Positions 5,070 through 6,600 of a stretch of 6,600 nucleotides of DNA are shown here, piece after piece (position 1 is the first letter of the stretch; each line of letters starts with the position of its first letter). The translations under genes were made by a program, and so were the position numbers. The notes beneath the pieces are model-generated. The model was not told the DNA's origin. It saw only the letters and a program-made list of their open reading frames with translations, and did no database searches. The stretch comes from Alphaproteobacteria bacterium (GTDB taxonomy: Bacteria; Pseudomonadota; Alphaproteobacteria; Rhizobiales; Rhizobiaceae), in contig JAFKFE010000437.1 of NCBI GenBank assembly GCA_017308345.1, positions 1 to 6,600 of the forward strand, given 5' to 3'.

Positions 5070-6600
5070 ATGCTCAATCAGATCAAGGGCCTGCATCACG
5101 TCACCTCGATGGCGAGCGACGCACGCCGCAACAATGAGTTCTTCACGAAAAAGCTCGGCCTGCGCCGGGTGAAGAAGACGGTCAATTTCGACGCGCCGGA
5201 CGTCTACCATCTCTATTACGCCGACGAGGTCGGCACGCCCGGCTCGGTGATGACCTATTTCCCGTTCCCTGACATCGGCAAGGGCCGGCACGGCGTCGGC
5301 GAAGTCGGCACCACGGTGTTCTCGGTGCCGGAAGGCACGCTCGGCTATTGGGAAAAGCGCTTCGCCGACGAGGGTGTGGGCAATGTCGCCCGCGCGGAAA
5401 GTTTTGGCGAGAAGCGGCTCACCTTCACCGGGCCCGATGGCGACAGTTTCGCGCTCGTCGAGGACAAGGCCGACAACAGAGCGCCCTGGGTCAAGGGCGG
5501 GGTTCCCGGCGACGAGGCGATCCGCGGCTTTCACTCGGTTTCGCTCCGGCTGAAGGATGGCGGCGCCACCGAGGAGCTCTTGAAGTTCATGGGCTATGAG
5601 GAGGTCGACAAGTCCGGTAACGTCCGCCGGCTGGCCATCAAGAACGGCAATGGCGCCGATGTCGTCGACATCGAATCGCTGCCGGGCGCCGGCTTCGCCA
5701 ATCTCGGCGCCGGCTCGGTGCACCACGTCGCCTTCGCGGTCGAGGATCGCGCCAGGCAGCTCGAAGTGCGCAAAGCGCTGATCGACACGGGCTATGGCGT
5801 GACGCCGGTCATCGATCGCGACTATTTCTGGGCGATTTATTTCCGCACGCCGGGCGGCGTGCTGTTCGAGGTCGCGACCAACGAGCCGGGCTTCGACCGC
5901 GACGAGGATACCGCGCATCTCGGCGAGGCGCTGAAGCTGCCGACGCAGCACCAGCATCTGAGGCCTTATCTCGAACAGCATCTGCAGAAGCTGGAAGGCT
6001 TAGCCATGAGCAAGGACGCTTACATCCACAAGGTGCTGCCCGGTTCGCCGGGCAGTCCGCTGCTCTTCGTCTTCCACGGCACTGGCGCCGACGAGAACCA
6101 ACTGCTTGATTTCGGTCGCGAGCTCGTGCCTTCGGCGACGATCATCTCGCCGCGTGGCGATGTGTCGGAGCATGGTGCCGCCCGTTTCTTCCGCCGCACC
6201 GGCGAGGGCGTCTACGACATGGACGACCTGGCGCGCGCGACATCGAAGATGGCGGGCTTCGTCAGGGCGCATGTCGGGGCGGCGAAACCTTCGGCTGTGC
6301 TCGGCCTCGTTTATTCCAACGGCGCCAATGTCCTGGCTTCGGTGGTGTTCGCGGAGCCCGGCCTGTTCGATGCCACGGCGCTGATGCATCCGCTGATCCC
6401 ATTCGAGCCCGAGGTGCGGGGCAACCTTGCCGGCCGCCACATCCTGATCACGGCCGGCAGGCGCGACCCGATCTGCCCGCCCAATCTGACGTCGCGGCTC
6501 GAGGCCTATTTGCGCGCCGACGGCGCCGATGTCACTGTGGAATGGCACGACGGCGGGCATGAGGTTCGGCCGAATGAAACCGAAGCGGTCCGGCGGCTTT
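5070..6600 (+). CDS. Fused MhqO/PcpA-like extradiol ring-cleaving dioxygenase and MhqD-like alpha/beta hydrolase, 3' end cut by window
   Basis: One uninterrupted frame runs from ATG 5070 (AAGGAG at 5056-5061, 8-base spacing) to the window edge, giving 510 codons without a stop. Residues 1-310 form a complete VOC-superfamily dioxygenase of two tandem modules. Its family signatures are GLHHVTS, VKKTVNFD, YHLYYADEVGTPGS, VHHVAFAV, YGVTPVIDRDYF and FRTPGGVLFEVAT, and the predicted Fe(II) ligands are His10, His219 and Glu267, aligned to PcpA His11/His227/Glu276. Relatives cleave (chloro)hydroquinones and related aromatics. Residues 313-510 form a carboxylesterase/phospholipase-type hydrolase: FVFHGTGADEN (oxyanion region), YSNGAN with nucleophile Ser416, Asp466 in AGRRDP and His497 in GGHEV. 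In B. subtilis MhqO and MhqD are separate, co-regulated proteins of quinone resistance. Here the linker is essentially nil (Leu-Ala before Met313). The alternative is two genes, or a sequencing error near 6000; see the junction entry. Confidence 0.85.
   Translation, partial: MLNQIKGLHHVTSMASDARRNNEFFTKKLGLRRVKKTVNFDAPDVYHLYYADEVGTPGSVMTYFPFPDIGKGRHGVGEVGTTVFSVPEGTLGYWEKRFADEGVGNVARAESFGEKRLTFTGPDGDSFALVEDKADNRAPWVKGGVPGDEAIRGFHSVSLRLKDGGATEELLKFMGYEEVDKSGNVRRLAIKNGNGADVVDIESLPGAGFANLGAGSVHHVAFAVEDRARQLEVRKALIDTGYGVTPVIDRDYFWAIYFRTPGGVLFEVATNEPGFDRDEDTAHLGEALKLPTQHQHLRPYLEQHLQKLEGLAMSKDAYIHKVLPGSPGSPLLFVFHGTGADENQLLDFGRELVPSATIISPRGDVSEHGAARFFRRTGEGVYDMDDLARATSKMAGFVRAHVGAAKPSAVLGLVYSNGANVLASVVFAEPGLFDATALMHPLIPFEPEVRGNLAGRHILITAGRRDPICPPNLTSRLEAYLRADGADVTVEWHDGGHEVRPNETEAVRRL
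5993..6008 (+). other. Junction of dioxygenase and hydrolase: relict stop and start signals
   Basis: Within the fused gene, GGAAGG (5993-5998) lies seven bases before an in-frame ATG (6006-6008), where hydrolase homology begins (MSKDAYIHK). A TAG at 6001-6003 sits one base out of the dioxygenase frame. Removing one T from the pair at 6000-6001 would end the dioxygenase after 310 residues, two bases before that ATG, recreating two ordinary adjacent genes. The bridging codon TTA (6000-6002) is the only TTA I found in this frame. Internal initiation at 6006 could still make free hydrolase. Confidence 0.55.

Noticed and set aside
4959..5981. A 340-codon minus-strand open frame opposite the dioxygenase gene
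   Set aside because: The sense strand encodes a clear VOC dioxygenase with metal ligands; the antisense product resembles no family I recognise and is typical of GC-rich shadow frames.
6000..6560. A 186-codon minus-strand open frame opposite the hydrolase domain
   Set aside because: The plus strand carries the catalytic Ser/Asp/His blocks of an alpha/beta hydrolase in the same region.

Overview
The window is GC-rich throughout, with dense genes and coding bias typical of a soil or plant-associated alphaproteobacterium. Two exact matches to the EcfG (general stress response sigma factor) promoter consensus, plus the gene families present, point to Rhizobiales, probably near Mesorhizobium. That placement is inferred from gene style, not from a marker gene. 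No rRNA, tRNA, CRISPR array, insertion sequence or prophage was seen. No gene-free stretch exceeds 300 bases; the longest gaps are 1632-1859 (228 bases) and 4857-5069 (213 bases), and both hold regulatory signals.

Layout. (1) 1-639, plus strand: the end of a DUF883/ElaB-YqjD-type membrane-anchored protein, followed 6 bases later by a small holin-superfamily (YqjE-like) membrane protein. This is the order of the yqjD-yqjE pair of enterobacteria. (2) 747-1631, minus strand: a diacylglycerol/sphingosine-kinase-fold lipid kinase. (3) 1860-3236, plus strand and divergent from the kinase: an exported protein with three PRC-barrel domains. The shared upstream region carries one EcfG-type promoter (GGAAC-N16-CGTT) facing each gene, so these two genes are probably induced together in the general stress response. 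(4) A 15-bp perfect hairpin at 3254-3289 separates the PRC-barrel gene from the convergent sulfatase gene. (5) 3288-4856, minus strand: a formylglycine-dependent sulfatase/phosphonate monoester hydrolase, probably starting at TTG. (6) 5070-6600, plus strand and running off the window: an MhqO/PcpA-like extradiol ring-cleaving dioxygenase joined in frame to an MhqD-like alpha/beta hydrolase. The intergenic region before it carries two inverted repeats that could be operators.

How they fit together. The left half looks like an envelope and stress module: membrane-anchored small proteins, a lipid kinase and an exported PRC-barrel protein. The right half is catabolic or detoxifying: a phosphonate/sulfate ester hydrolase, and a two-step (hydro)quinone enzyme in which ring cleavage and an esterase lie on one polypeptide. 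The most notable items are the dioxygenase-hydrolase fusion, whose junction looks like a single-base change between two formerly adjacent genes, and the paired divergent EcfG promoters.
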